NCBI RefSeq assembly: GCF_014204325.1
Contig: NZ_JACHKT010000018.1
Coordinates: 1 to 64,000, forward strand
DNA from: Arcicella rosea
Lineage (GTDB): Bacteria > Bacteroidota > Bacteroidia > Cytophagales > Spirosomataceae
Length of the DNA stretch: 64,000 bases
Direction: 5' to 3'
Position numbers and translations under genes: made by a program. Below are positions 25,081 to 33,292 of the stretch, in pieces; the stretch's first letter is position 1; each line of letters begins with the position of its first letter. The notes under the pieces are model-generated. The model saw only the letters and a program-made list of their open reading frames with translations. It did not search any database and was not told the DNA's origin.

Positions 25081-25914
25081 ATGATAACAATCAACAACCT
25101 CTCGTTTAACTATGGAAAACGAAAACCTGTATTCCATCATTTAAACCTAAAACTATCAGCTGGAAATGTGTATGGATTATTAGGGAAAAATGGTGCAGGT
25201 AAATCCTCATTACTCCGAAACATGGCAGGTTTGCTTTTCCCAAGTGAAGGAACTTGTACAGTAAATGGTTACAATGCACAAGAGCGTTTGCCTAGTTTTT
25301 TACAGGAAATGTATTTCTTACCAGAAGAGTTTTACACGCCACCTGTAAAGATTAAGGATTTTGTAAAGACTTACTCGCCATTTTACCCAAATTTCTCTTT
25401 GAAACAATTTTTAGAGTATTTGGAAGAATTTCAAATTTCTGAAAACGAGAAGTTTACAGAGTTATCATTAGGACAAAAGAAAAAGGCTTTAATCGGTTTT
25501 GGTTTGGCAACAAACACAAAAGTATTGATTATGGACGAACCAACGAATGGTTTGGATATTCCTTCAAAAAGTCAGTTTCGTAAAATCATTGCTTCTGTGG
25601 CTACCGACGAACGTATCATCGTAATCTCAACGCACCAAGTTCGTGATTTAGATTCATTGATAGACCCAATCATTATTTTGGACGGTTCAGAAGTATTATT
25701 ACACGCTACCACGGAAGAAATTTCTGAAAAATTATCTTTCAAAACAGTTTCTGTCGTAACCGATCATGAAAAAGTATTGTACTCAGAACATTCTATCAGA
25801 GGTTTTTCAGTAGTAATGCCAAACAGCGGACACGAAAACAATAAAGTAGATTTAGAATTATTATTCAACGCTGCTTTAACAAATCGTCAGGCAATTAAAG
25901 ACATCTTCCAATAA
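25081..25914 (+). CDS. ABC transporter ATP-binding protein
   Basis: A 277-residue ATPase. Walker A is GLLGKNGAGKSS (residues 33-44), the ABC signature is LSLGQKKK at about 134, Walker B is VLIMDEPTNGLD, and the H-loop is VISTHQVRD. The C-terminal 60 residues form an accessory domain. The subtype is that found with YtrA-type GntR regulators (YtrB-like). The membrane partner is the next gene. The substrate is unknown; relatives respond to cell-envelope-active compounds or bacitracin-like peptides. Confidence 0.93.
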   Translation: MITINNLSFNYGKRKPVFHHLNLKLSAGNVYGLLGKNGAGKSSLLRNMAGLLFPSEGTCTVNGYNAQERLPSFLQEMYFLPEEFYTPPVKIKDFVKTYSPFYPNFSLKQFLEYLEEFQISENEKFTELSLGQKKKALIGFGLATNTKVLIMDEPTNGLDIPSKSQFRKIIASVATDERIIVISTHQVRDLDSLIDPIIILDGSEVLLHATTEEISEKLSFKTVSVVTDHEKVLYSEHSIRGFSVVMPNSGHENNKVDLELLFNAALTNRQAIKDIFQ

Positions 25915-26054
25915 CTTTTATCTGTTTAACCCTTAGTCATATATAAGTAAGTACGATGTTATTATGTGAATTAATATAATATTTTAAATTCACAACTCAT
26001 CATTCATAATTCTTACTTAACGCAATGGCTATCAACCAATTAAGCAACAATATT

Positions 26055-26828
26055 ATGAACAACTTTTTTAGCTATGAGCGTTTCTCTTTACTTGTCAAGC
26101 GGCAGTGGACTGAAAACTATTTTATATTGATGATGGGCGTCGTTGTTTATGCAAGTATCGTCTCTGTCATTTATTCAATCAATTTTGATCTTGAGAGTAA
26201 TTACACACTCAACAAAGGTGCGCAAACATCAATGTTTGTATTGGGTCTTTTTGCAGGAGGAACACTTTTCGCAAATTATATCTTCAAAGACTTTGGGAAT
26301 AAGACCCAAACAATGAGTTTCTTGATGACACCAGCTTCGCATTTTGAAAAACTTTGTGTTGGTCTTTTCTATTCACTTATTGCATTCCCGATTGCTTTCT
26401 TTTTTGTATTCGGTGCAGTTGATTATACTTTCGTAGCACTGTCTGGAAACAAATCAAATGATATACTTTACAACATCATTTTAGATGCGTATAAAGAGTA
26501 TTCAATTTTTGTAAATGTTTGGGTTACTTTACAAGTATTTGTGTTATTAGGTGCTATTTACTTCGGCAAAATGTCTTATATCAAAACGGCTTTTTCAGGC
26601 TTTTTGATTATTGCAGCTTGCGGCTTGTTAGAATATCTATTTTTCAAAATCATTATAGGAGATGATTCTATGCACAGTCACAACGTTAATTTGAGCAGTG
26701 AAAATAGACATAATCTTTCAGCTGAATTTAATTTTATAAATGATACTACAAAGTTTATTACGTTCTATCTTTTAGCACCGTTTTTAGCAATTATAGCCTA
26801 TTTTAAATTAAAAGAAAAGGAGGTTTAA
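26055..26828 (+). CDS. ABC transporter permease subunit
   Basis: A polytopic protein of about 257 residues with six hydrophobic helices; FGNKTQTMSFLMTPASHFEK between helices 2 and 3 is the pattern of ABC-2-like permeases in Bacteroidota (cytoplasmic loop with MTPASxxEK). The start at MNNFFSYERF fits the family better than an ATG 10 codons upstream. It lies between the ATPase gene and the GntR gene, ending 1 bp before the latter, so all three are one operon. Confidence 0.82.
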   Translation: MNNFFSYERFSLLVKRQWTENYFILMMGVVVYASIVSVIYSINFDLESNYTLNKGAQTSMFVLGLFAGGTLFANYIFKDFGNKTQTMSFLMTPASHFEKLCVGLFYSLIAFPIAFFFVFGAVDYTFVALSGNKSNDILYNIILDAYKEYSIFVNVWVTLQVFVLLGAIYFGKMSYIKTAFSGFLIIAACGLLEYLFFKIIIGDDSMHSHNVNLSSENRHNLSAEFNFINDTTKFITFYLLAPFLAIIAYFKLKEKEV

Positions 26829-26829
26829 A

Positions 26830-27198
26830 ATGGAATTTAGAGATAACCAAGCGATTTACCTCCAAATAGCAGAGTATATTTGTGAGCGTATCCTACTGAA
26901 ACAGTGGAAGATTGGCGATAAAATCGCATCTGTCCGTGAACTGGCTGTTCAGTTAGAAGTAAACCCGAATACTGTAGTGAGAACCTACGAATTCTTACAT
27001 CAAAAAGAAATCATTTTTACTAAAAGAGGAATGGGATTTTTTGTATCAGATGAAGCAGAAGACAAAGTATTGGCATTTAGAAAAGATGAATTTTTAGGCA
27101 ATGAATTACCAGTATTCTTTAAAAATGTTCATTTACTGGGACTAGACTTTGACTTCATTAAAGAGAAATACGAGGCATTTAAAACAGCTAATTTTTAA
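26830..27198 (+). CDS. GntR family regulator, YtrA subfamily
   Basis: A 122-residue regulator. The winged helix (about 10-75) reads IYLQIAEYICERI, then IASVRELAVQLEVNPNTVVR and ERGMGFFV-like wing TKRGMGFFVSD. The C-terminal 45 residues are the short dimerising helical tail of the YtrA subfamily; there is no FadR or UTRA ligand domain. It probably represses its own operon from 25057-25076. Confidence 0.92.
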   Translation: MEFRDNQAIYLQIAEYICERILLKQWKIGDKIASVRELAVQLEVNPNTVVRTYEFLHQKEIIFTKRGMGFFVSDEAEDKVLAFRKDEFLGNELPVFFKNVHLLGLDFDFIKEKYEAFKTANF

Positions 27199-27211
27199 GC
27201 ACATAAACCTT

Positions 27212-27892
27212 ATGAAAACATCAAATAAATTATTAGCGGCTTTAGCCATTATGATTTTTATCGCAATGACTTCCTTCACAATTTTGTTGAAGGCTGAATA
27301 TAAAAAAGCGGCTGCCAAATCGGATATTTCTAAAAAAGAAATCAAATTAAAGGCTTTTGAAAACTTAGAAGTAAGCGCTGAAAATGGTGTTGAAATCAGT
27401 ATTGAAGAAGGCACAAATTATAGTATCAAAAATGCTCCAAATGCAAAAGTAATTGGTTCAACATTGAAGATTGATAGCCTTACTGATATGTATGGAAAAG
27501 TAATTATTACGATGCCAAAACTACCGAACATTACTTTGAAGGGTAATGAAATTGCCGTAAACATTAAAGGAAATGCCAATAAATTTGCGAACAATACTTT
27601 GCAAGTAAATAGCACTGCAACAGGCGACCTCAACCTGAGTAATTGTGATTTGACCAATCTAAATATTACCTCAGAAAATGCAGTAATCGAGAATAAATGG
27701 ATGGATTCTTGGCAAAGATATTACCATTTTCATTTAATTGATTCTAAAGTGGCAAGCACAGATATTACTTTGAAAGGAAAAGCAAGTTTATCGTTGAAAA
27801 ATACTTCTATAATATCGCCTACTTTTAATCTTAGCGATTCGGCAAGTATCAGTATTGAAGGAAATGCTATGAATCCTTTTGTGAAGAAATAG
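27212..27892 (+). CDS. DUF2807-type exported protein (head GIN-domain-like)
   Basis: A 226-residue protein with an N-terminal membrane anchor or signal (LLAALAIMIFIAMTSFTILL) and a right-handed beta-helix-like body typical of DUF2807: KAFENLEVSAENGVEISIEEG, then repeated short strands such as ITLKGNEIAVNIKGNA. DUF2807 genes often follow YtrA-type ABC operons in Bacteroidota. The gene begins 13 bp after the GntR stop. Its last 26 bp overlap the end of the convergent gene. Confidence 0.75.
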   Translation: MKTSNKLLAALAIMIFIAMTSFTILLKAEYKKAAAKSDISKKEIKLKAFENLEVSAENGVEISIEEGTNYSIKNAPNAKVIGSTLKIDSLTDMYGKVIITMPKLPNITLKGNEIAVNIKGNANKFANNTLQVNSTATGDLNLSNCDLTNLNITSENAVIENKWMDSWQRYYHFHLIDSKVASTDITLKGKASLSLKNTSIISPTFNLSDSASISIEGNAMNPFVKK

Positions 27893-28949
27893 TCATCCAT
27901 TCTGCCAGCAAAGCCCAGCAATGAGCTTCGCAAGTCCAGTTGATATGAAAGAGTTTTGAAGAAGCCATTTTATACAAAACAGGATTTTCGTAGGCTGTCA
28001 GAAAACCCGCAATAAAGAAGTAAAAATCCGCAAATATCTCCTTTGAAAAATCAGTAATGAGTGTTTTTTCAAAGGAGATATTCAATCGAGAAAGACTGGT
28101 TTCTATCAGTATTCTATCCATCAAAGCCAAATCTGGTTTCTTTAAATAGTTCAACATATCTTCCACCAATTTTTCTCGGCAAATCTCCAAAGTTGGAATC
28201 GAAAATCTACCCATCAGTCTGGCTACATGATACATAATCAAAGGCGTGCGAGCGTATTGATGAGCTACTTTAAAAGGCTTATCTAAGTACTGATTTGAAA
28301 GAATAGTTTGTTGAATGTACTTCACAGAATCTTGTCCGCATTCGTCCAATTCCAAATTGTATGATAGCAAACAATAAAGCATATTCGACAAAGCACAAGC
28401 ATCAAATTCGATATACATATTTTTGCCAAACCAAGTAGAATAAGCTTTTAGATTTTTGTATTCTTGAAAAGTATTTTGAATGGTTTTTTGATAAGTGTTT
28501 GAATGAGTCACCAATTTGTTTTTCAGCCAAATAGTTTCTTCTTGACTATGTTTTTTTGCTAGAAAAACCATAGCAGTATCATCAATGTCATCAGGAATTT
28601 TGAAGTGATCCAGTTTGTGTAAAATATTGCCATTAGGAAAATGCTGAGAAGGCTTAGTTTGAAAGAAATTATAAGTATTTAAGCCATCCTTATTTTGAAA
28701 AAGCGGATAAGTAGCAATCGCTTTTTCGGTGATTTTTCCAATAAGTATTTGTGAAGAAGGAGAGAGTTTTTCTTTAATAGAATTTAAAGTAAAAACCGTA
28801 ATTGCTGTAAAAAAAACATTCGTATCTGGGCGACGATAATGTAAAAGTGTATTCTCCCGATAAGATTCAAAAAGCCCTTCGGGAAAATACTTTCTGTCAG
28901 CAGATTCTTGTAAATCTACAATTTTTAAAATTATATCATCAATTGTCAA
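27867..28949 (-). CDS. Terpene-cyclase/prenyltransferase-like alpha-toroid protein
   Basis: A 360-residue, largely helical protein. Residues 119-127 read PDDIDDTAM, matching the DxDD motif of class II terpene cyclases (DIDDTAM in copalyl diphosphate synthases). A later segment EFDACALSNMLYCLLSYN resembles the helix pairs of alpha/alpha toroids in squalene-hopene cyclases. The protein is much shorter than those enzymes (500-700 residues) and no QW repeat is evident, so catalysis is unproven. It has no terpene genes beside it. A protein with a toroid fold and unknown role is equally possible. Confidence 0.5.
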   Translation of the reverse strand: MTIDDIILKIVDLQESADRKYFPEGLFESYRENTLLHYRRPDTNVFFTAITVFTLNSIKEKLSPSSQILIGKITEKAIATYPLFQNKDGLNTYNFFQTKPSQHFPNGNILHKLDHFKIPDDIDDTAMVFLAKKHSQEETIWLKNKLVTHSNTYQKTIQNTFQEYKNLKAYSTWFGKNMYIEFDACALSNMLYCLLSYNLELDECGQDSVKYIQQTILSNQYLDKPFKVAHQYARTPLIMYHVARLMGRFSIPTLEICREKLVEDMLNYLKKPDLALMDRILIETSLSRLNISFEKTLITDFSKEIFADFYFFIAGFLTAYENPVLYKMASSKLFHINWTCEAHCWALLAEWMTISSQKDS

Positions 28950-29004
28950 AACCGCAAAATTTTTAAAATCCGAAAGCTCATAGCTGAAATCTGATGGCTG
29001 AAAG

Positions 29005-29499
29005 CTAAAGATATCTCACCATCGCATTTTCATCCACAAAAAGCTCTTCGCTCATCCGTATCGCATTTTTTTCAAAACTAAATACTTCAAAACCTTCTGA
29101 AAGATACAGGTTTTTAGCCCGATAATTATCCGCAATCAATGTTAAAATAATTTGTTTCAGTCCAACACCTTGTTTGGCTCTTTCGATAGCCGCTTGGAGT
29201 AATTTTCTACCCAAACCCAAGCTTTTGGCTTCTGGAGCAACGTACATTCTGAAAATCAAACCTTTGTGACGGAGTTTTAAAATACTTTCTCGTTTAAAAC
29301 CAACCGTTCCTAATAATTCACCATTTTCGGCAAAAGCTCCCAAAGTAAAACTATCAAAAGTATCTTCTGTTGGAAAAGTTTCGCCTGCAATATCCACAGG
29401 CGAAACCCTAAAAAACTGCGACTCCTCCGTTATTGCTTTATGCAATAATTGATAATAAGTTTTGATGTCGGCTTCTTGCTTAATTACTCTTATTTCCAT
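29005..29499 (-). CDS. GNAT family N-acetyltransferase (1)
   Basis: A 164-residue GNAT enzyme. Motif A is FRMYVAPEAKSLGLGRKLLQAAIE, with the acetyl-CoA pyrophosphate loop SLGLGR, and motif B is IILTLIADNYRAKNLYLSEGFEVF. It is the last gene of a minus-strand group of three different GNATs and a PhzF gene, separated by 1 bp from the next GNAT. The substrate is unknown. Confidence 0.9.
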   Translation of the reverse strand: MEIRVIKQEADIKTYYQLLHKAITEESQFFRVSPVDIAGETFPTEDTFDSFTLGAFAENGELLGTVGFKRESILKLRHKGLIFRMYVAPEAKSLGLGRKLLQAAIERAKQGVGLKQIILTLIADNYRAKNLYLSEGFEVFSFEKNAIRMSEELFVDENAMVRYL

Positions 29500-29500
29500 T

Positions 29501-29962
29501 TTATATCGGATACTCCATTTTTATATTACCCCGCTCATACAGGTTTGATTTAAGCGGTACTTCCACAAAACCAATGCTGCTGTACATCGTAATTGCTGGC
29601 GTTAAACTTCTATTTGAGACCAAATACAATGATTTTGCCTTGCGAACTTTGGCTTCTTCGATAGTTTTTACACACAATTTTTTACCCAAACCCAAGCCTT
29701 GAGCTTTAGGCGTAACACCCATTTTTGCCAATTCATACACGCCATCGCCATCGTGAATTAGGGCAGAAGTACCCACAATTTCATCCCCCAATTTTGCCAG
29801 AAAAATTTGTCCTCCCCCATTAATAATATCTTCGGGAGCTTCCAATTGTTCTAAATCGTGTGGTTCGATTTTGAAATAAGTTTCAATCCATTCCACATTG
29901 ATTCTTTTAAAATCATCTTTGTATAATGGTTGATATTCAATGATTTGCAAATTATTTTCCAT
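29501..29962 (-). CDS. GNAT family N-acetyltransferase (2)
   Basis: A 153-residue GNAT enzyme. Motif A is ELAKMGVTPKAQGLGLGKKL with the loop AQGLGLGK, and motif B is SLYLVSNRSLTPAITMYSSI. N-terminal residues HDLEQLEAPEDIINGGGQIF are typical of the MarR-associated acetyltransferase type. It is separated by 6 bp from GNAT 3 and 1 bp from GNAT 1, so the three are cotranscribed. Confidence 0.9.
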   Translation of the reverse strand: MENNLQIIEYQPLYKDDFKRINVEWIETYFKIEPHDLEQLEAPEDIINGGGQIFLAKLGDEIVGTSALIHDGDGVYELAKMGVTPKAQGLGLGKKLCVKTIEEAKVRKAKSLYLVSNRSLTPAITMYSSIGFVEVPLKSNLYERGNIKMEYPI

Positions 29963-29968
29963 ATTATT

Positions 29969-30463
29969 TCAAGAAATTGGATAAATGTTTTTTTCAAAAA
30001 AGTGCGTGTCAACCGCCATAAAAGGAAAAACCGAAGGAATATCTTGCTTTTCAATTGCCTCAAAACCATTTCTGATATAAAAACGAATAGCCGCTTGAAG
30101 GCGTTCTAACGTTCCTAAGTACAAGTTATTCATACCTGCTTTTTGAGCTTCGTTAGTCAGAATATCCAAGAGCTTTTGGGCAATGCCAAACTCTTTGCCA
30201 CGAAATTCTTTTTTGACAAACATCTTCCGAATAGCTCCTACATTTTCGCCACAATCAATCAAAGCGATACTTCCTACTACTTGGTTTTCGTGCAAAGCGA
30301 CCCAAAAGTTGCCATGATTTTGTTGGTAAAAGTTGGGAATATCTAACAAATCTTGTTGTTCATTTATCGTAATCGGTACTTGAAATTCTTTTTGTTGTAT
30401 CGTCAAAATCAAATCAACCACTTGGTCGGTATATTGATTTTCAAAGGATTGTATATTAATCAT
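29969..30463 (-). CDS. GNAT family N-acetyltransferase (3)
   Basis: A 164-residue GNAT enzyme. Motif A is AIRKMFVKKEFRGKEFGIAQKLL, with RGKEFG as the CoA loop, and motif B is MNNLYLGTLERLQAAIRFY. Its sequence differs strongly from the two neighbouring GNATs, so the trio is not a recent tandem duplication. It starts 15 bp after the PhzF gene. Confidence 0.9.
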   Translation of the reverse strand: MINIQSFENQYTDQVVDLILTIQQKEFQVPITINEQQDLLDIPNFYQQNHGNFWVALHENQVVGSIALIDCGENVGAIRKMFVKKEFRGKEFGIAQKLLDILTNEAQKAGMNNLYLGTLERLQAAIRFYIRNGFEAIEKQDIPSVFPFMAVDTHFFEKNIYPIS

Positions 30464-30478
30464 ATTCTAACATCTTAA

Positions 30479-31261
30479 TTAAACAAAAATTTCACCTTTT
30501 AAATACGGAGCAACTTTGCCCGCAATTTTTACTCTGTCGCCTACCAATGTACAAGTAAGTTCGCCGCCTCGGGCTGAAATTTGCTTTGCTGTCAAAGTAC
30601 TTTTGCCCAGTTTCGTTGCCCAAAATGGTGTTAAAGTAGTATGTGCCGAACCAGTCACGGTGTCTTCATCAATGCCTGACTGTGGCCCAAAAAATCTTGA
30701 CACAAAATCTACTTCATCGCCTTTGGCCGTAACGATTACGCCACGACAAGGCACTTTGGCAATCGTTTTGAAATCTGGCTTGATTGCCTTGATTTGACTT
30801 TCGTTTTCAAAAACTAAGAAGTAATCCGAAATTCCTTTCAGCGTTTCTATGGGTTTTATGTCCAAGCCCTCAAAGTACTCTTGAGGTGTTTCGGCTGGCA
30901 CTGGAACATCCACGGGGAAATCTAATTCCAATAAATCACCTTGCTTTTCTACCCTCAGAATACCACTTTTTGAAGTAAATTCAATGAGCGATTTCGGGTA
31001 ATTGGCGTATTCAAAAATGGTATAAGCCGTTGCCATCGTAGCGTGTCCGCAAAGATTTACTTCCACAGTAGGCGTAAACCATCGTATATGAAACTGTTCA
31101 CCTTCGGCAACGTAAAAAGCCGTTTCGGCGAGATTATTCTCAGCAGCAATTTTTTGCATTAATTCATCCGAAATCCATTCCGTAAGTGGTACAACTGCGG
31201 CAGGATTTCCAGCAAATACAGTACTTGTAAATGCGTCTAATTGATAGATTGTTAGGTTCAT
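30479..31261 (-). CDS. PhzF family isomerase/epimerase-like protein
   Basis: A 260-residue protein of the PhzF (diaminopimelate-epimerase-like) fold. The N-terminal signature YQLDAFTSTVFAGNPAAVVPL and the catalytic Glu in AAENNLAETAFYV are intact. The second half repeats the fold, with SGIDEDTVTGSAHTTLTPFW as its hallmark. It leads a group of three GNAT genes; phenazine genes are absent, so a general isomerase role is more likely than phenazine synthesis. Confidence 0.92.
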   Translation of the reverse strand: MNLTIYQLDAFTSTVFAGNPAAVVPLTEWISDELMQKIAAENNLAETAFYVAEGEQFHIRWFTPTVEVNLCGHATMATAYTIFEYANYPKSLIEFTSKSGILRVEKQGDLLELDFPVDVPVPAETPQEYFEGLDIKPIETLKGISDYFLVFENESQIKAIKPDFKTIAKVPCRGVIVTAKGDEVDFVSRFFGPQSGIDEDTVTGSAHTTLTPFWATKLGKSTLTAKQISARGGELTCTLVGDRVKIAGKVAPYLKGEIFV

Positions 31262-31305
31262 ATTTAGCTATCAGCCTTGAATAATTTACTTAATTTATTC
31301 TTATT

Positions 31306-31381
31306 CCGTGGCTGGTCTCCTGACCAGTCCACATTCATACTTTCGATACAAAAGGTGGGCTGGTCGGGAGACCAGCCACGG
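31306..31381. repeat. BIME-like inverted pair with different stems (GTGG foot)
   Basis: Arms 31306-31327 and 31360-31381 are 22 bp each with one mismatch. Each carries an outer GTGG and then its own hairpin, CTGGTC-TCCT-GACCAG. Arm length, foot position and tip match the ACGAGTT elements at 1196, 1533 and 32027, but the stem bases are entirely different. It lies between the PhzF gene and marR. Confidence 0.75.
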
Positions 31382-31446
31382 GTATAAAGTCTCAAAATCC
31401 TAAAGTCATTTTCATGTCTTGTGTCTTGCTTCTTGTATCTTTCTTC

Positions 31447-31926
31447 CTAAAGTCCATGAAATTCCTTAAAGCGTTCTAAGTAACTTTTTGCAGCCCAAGC
31501 GTCTTCAATTTCTTTGACAGCAATGAGTAAATTATGCTCTTGATTTTCGATAATTTCAGCATTCATTAACTTTATTTCCTCCCAGATTTTCTGGAGTGTC
31601 GGTAATAAATCTTTTCCTTTTTTGGATAATTTTAGATTGCGTTTTCTGGCATCTTCATCTGATTTTTTAGAAACAATCAAGCCTTTTTTTTCTAATTCTT
31701 TCGACATCTGAATCACAGCAGGATGCGTAACATTCAAACCCTCAGCGATTTCCATGATGCCAGCTTCACTTTTTTGAGAAAGAAAATAAAAAATAGGAAA
31801 CCATTTTGGTTGAAAATCTACCCCATAAAAGCGATAAACATCTTCGCCTCCACGCATGATGGTTTCACTAAGTCGTTTAAGCCTACTACCAAAAGCCAAA
31901 GGTCCTAATTCTGATATTAAATCCAT
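31447..31926 (-). CDS. MarR family transcriptional regulator
   Basis: A 159-residue regulator with the MarR winged helix (about 45-115): IMEIAEGLNVTHPAVIQMSK, then the wing KKSDEDARKRNLKLSKKG containing the family DxRxR pattern. Flanking helices form the dimer interface. A palindrome directly upstream of the start is the probable operator. It may control the PhzF-GNAT group downstream, although a BIME-like element separates them. Confidence 0.9.
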   Translation of the reverse strand: MDLISELGPLAFGSRLKRLSETIMRGGEDVYRFYGVDFQPKWFPIFYFLSQKSEAGIMEIAEGLNVTHPAVIQMSKELEKKGLIVSKKSDEDARKRNLKLSKKGKDLLPTLQKIWEEIKLMNAEIIENQEHNLLIAVKEIEDAWAAKSYLERFKEFHGL

Positions 31927-31933
31927 TATATGT

Positions 31934-31957
31934 AATCAATTACGTAAGTGATTACGC
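31934..31957. promoter_or_regulatory. Candidate MarR operator
   Basis: GTAATCA (31934-31940) and TGATTAC (31951-31957) are perfect inverted half-sites separated by 10 bp that contain TTACGTAA, itself a palindrome. The site ends 7 bp upstream of the MarR start codon on the minus strand. Confidence 0.6.
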
Positions 31958-31987
31958 AAATTTTAAATCTTTTTTTGAATTAAACAA

Positions 31988-32023
31988 AAAAATCTTCTCC
32001 TTTTTGTAAAAGAGAAGATTTTT
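31988..32023 (-). terminator. Terminator of the radical SAM gene
   Basis: AAAAATCTTCTC (31988-31999) pairs with GAGAAGATTTTT (32012-32023) around a 12-base loop, and a T-run follows on the minus strand. It would end transcription of the radical SAM gene before marR. Confidence 0.75.
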
Positions 32024-32026
32024 ACG

Positions 32027-32087
32027 GTAGTACGAGTTTCCAACTCGTAAATTAACGTTTGCTTTACGAGTTGGAAACTCGTGCTAC
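32027..32087. repeat. BIME-like inverted pair of REP sequences, copy 3
   Basis: Arms 32027-32048 and 32066-32087 have the same GTAG foot and ACGAGTT-TCC-AACTCGT hairpin as the copies near 1.2 and 1.5 kb. The loop AAATTAACGTTTGCTTT is close to that of copy 2. It begins 4 bp beyond the radical SAM stop. Confidence 0.8.
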
Positions 32088-32091
32088 ATTT

Positions 32092-33114
32092 CTATGCCCA
32101 AACCTGCGTACCTTCTGTGCAGTTTTTGCACATTTCTATTTCTGAACGAGAACGAATTAGGGTTTTTCTGAACTGTTGATACGATTTTCCATGCCATAAT
32201 TCACTGAAAGTTTGGGTTTTCATATCGCCTAAACGATGATGTGCATCTTTATCAAAACAACAAGGCACCACCAAACCGTCCCAAGTAATGACGCAAGAAT
32301 GCCACATTTTCCAACAATGATTCACTAATTTATTCTTGATTTTATAGCTTCCATCAGCTTGTTTTTTATAACGTGCATATTTATCAATCGTCGGAATCAA
32401 GTCAGAGCCATTTTCATAATCATAAATTTGTGCCGTCTTTAAACCTACTTCGTCCACGCCCAAATCTTTGGCTAATTGCTGTACTTCTTCAATTTGATGT
32501 TCGTTTGGTTTTACTACCAAAAACTGAAAAACAATGTGAGGCGTTTTGGATTTTAATTCCTTTTTCCATTTGATAATATTCTTTGTTCCCTCCAATACTT
32601 TCTCCAATTTTCCACCCACACGATACTGTTCATAAGTATCTTGGCTTGTTCCATCAATTGAAATTATCAATCTGTCCAAACCCGATTCTACCGTTTTTTT
32701 TGCATTCGCATCCGTTAAATAATGGGCATTGGTGGACGTAGCCGTATAAACTCCTTTTCGGGAAGCGTAACCAACCAAATCTAAAAACTGAGGATGCAGA
32801 TAAGGTTCGCCCTGAAAATAAAAGATTAAATAGAGTAAAGTACTTTCCAGTTCGTCGAGTGTTCTTTTGAACAAATCACCTTCCAACATTCCTGTTGGAC
32901 GAGTAAAAGAACGCAAACCGCTTGGGCATTCGGGACAACGCAAATTACAAGAAGTAGTAGGTTCAAAAGAAATACTGATGGGCATTCCCCATTGTGCAGG
33001 TTTACCCGAAAGTTTAGAATTATAAAAACTTGTTACCACTTTCAGTCCATTCCAAATGCGTTTTGGAGTAAGTTTTGAAAGTAGATTTAGTCCATCTTGA
33101 AGATTTCCGTTCAT
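32092..33114 (-). CDS. Radical SAM protein with SPASM domain
   Basis: A 340-residue radical SAM enzyme. The [4Fe-4S] motif is CNLRCPEC (CxxxCxxC) near residue 56, in SFEPTTSCNLRCPECPSG. The C-terminal SPASM region holds auxiliary-cluster cysteines in CWKMWHSCVITWDGLVVPCC and EMCKNC. Such proteins modify peptides, proteins or small molecules; no precursor-peptide gene is visible nearby. The ATG at 33114 is preferred because the 36 codons upstream lack family resemblance. Confidence 0.9.
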   Translation of the reverse strand: MNGNLQDGLNLLSKLTPKRIWNGLKVVTSFYNSKLSGKPAQWGMPISISFEPTTSCNLRCPECPSGLRSFTRPTGMLEGDLFKRTLDELESTLLYLIFYFQGEPYLHPQFLDLVGYASRKGVYTATSTNAHYLTDANAKKTVESGLDRLIISIDGTSQDTYEQYRVGGKLEKVLEGTKNIIKWKKELKSKTPHIVFQFLVVKPNEHQIEEVQQLAKDLGVDEVGLKTAQIYDYENGSDLIPTIDKYARYKKQADGSYKIKNKLVNHCWKMWHSCVITWDGLVVPCCFDKDAHHRLGDMKTQTFSELWHGKSYQQFRKTLIRSRSEIEMCKNCTEGTQVWA

Positions 33115-33292
33115 TTTATTTATTGCAATTAATAATAGTTCAAAGGGTATAATGCAAGATACCTTCAAATAGACGAAAAGCCAAATTGATGCATCAGGAT
33201 AAAGTAACATAAGCTTATCCAAATAAAGTAGTAATTTATTTAACGAAATTCCTCCCTCAATAATATTTAATCAAAAATTATCCAATTTAACT

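Noticed and set aside
32092-33114. RiPP biosynthetic locus around the radical SAM/SPASM gene
   Set aside because: No short precursor peptide, peptidase or exporter gene lies next to it.
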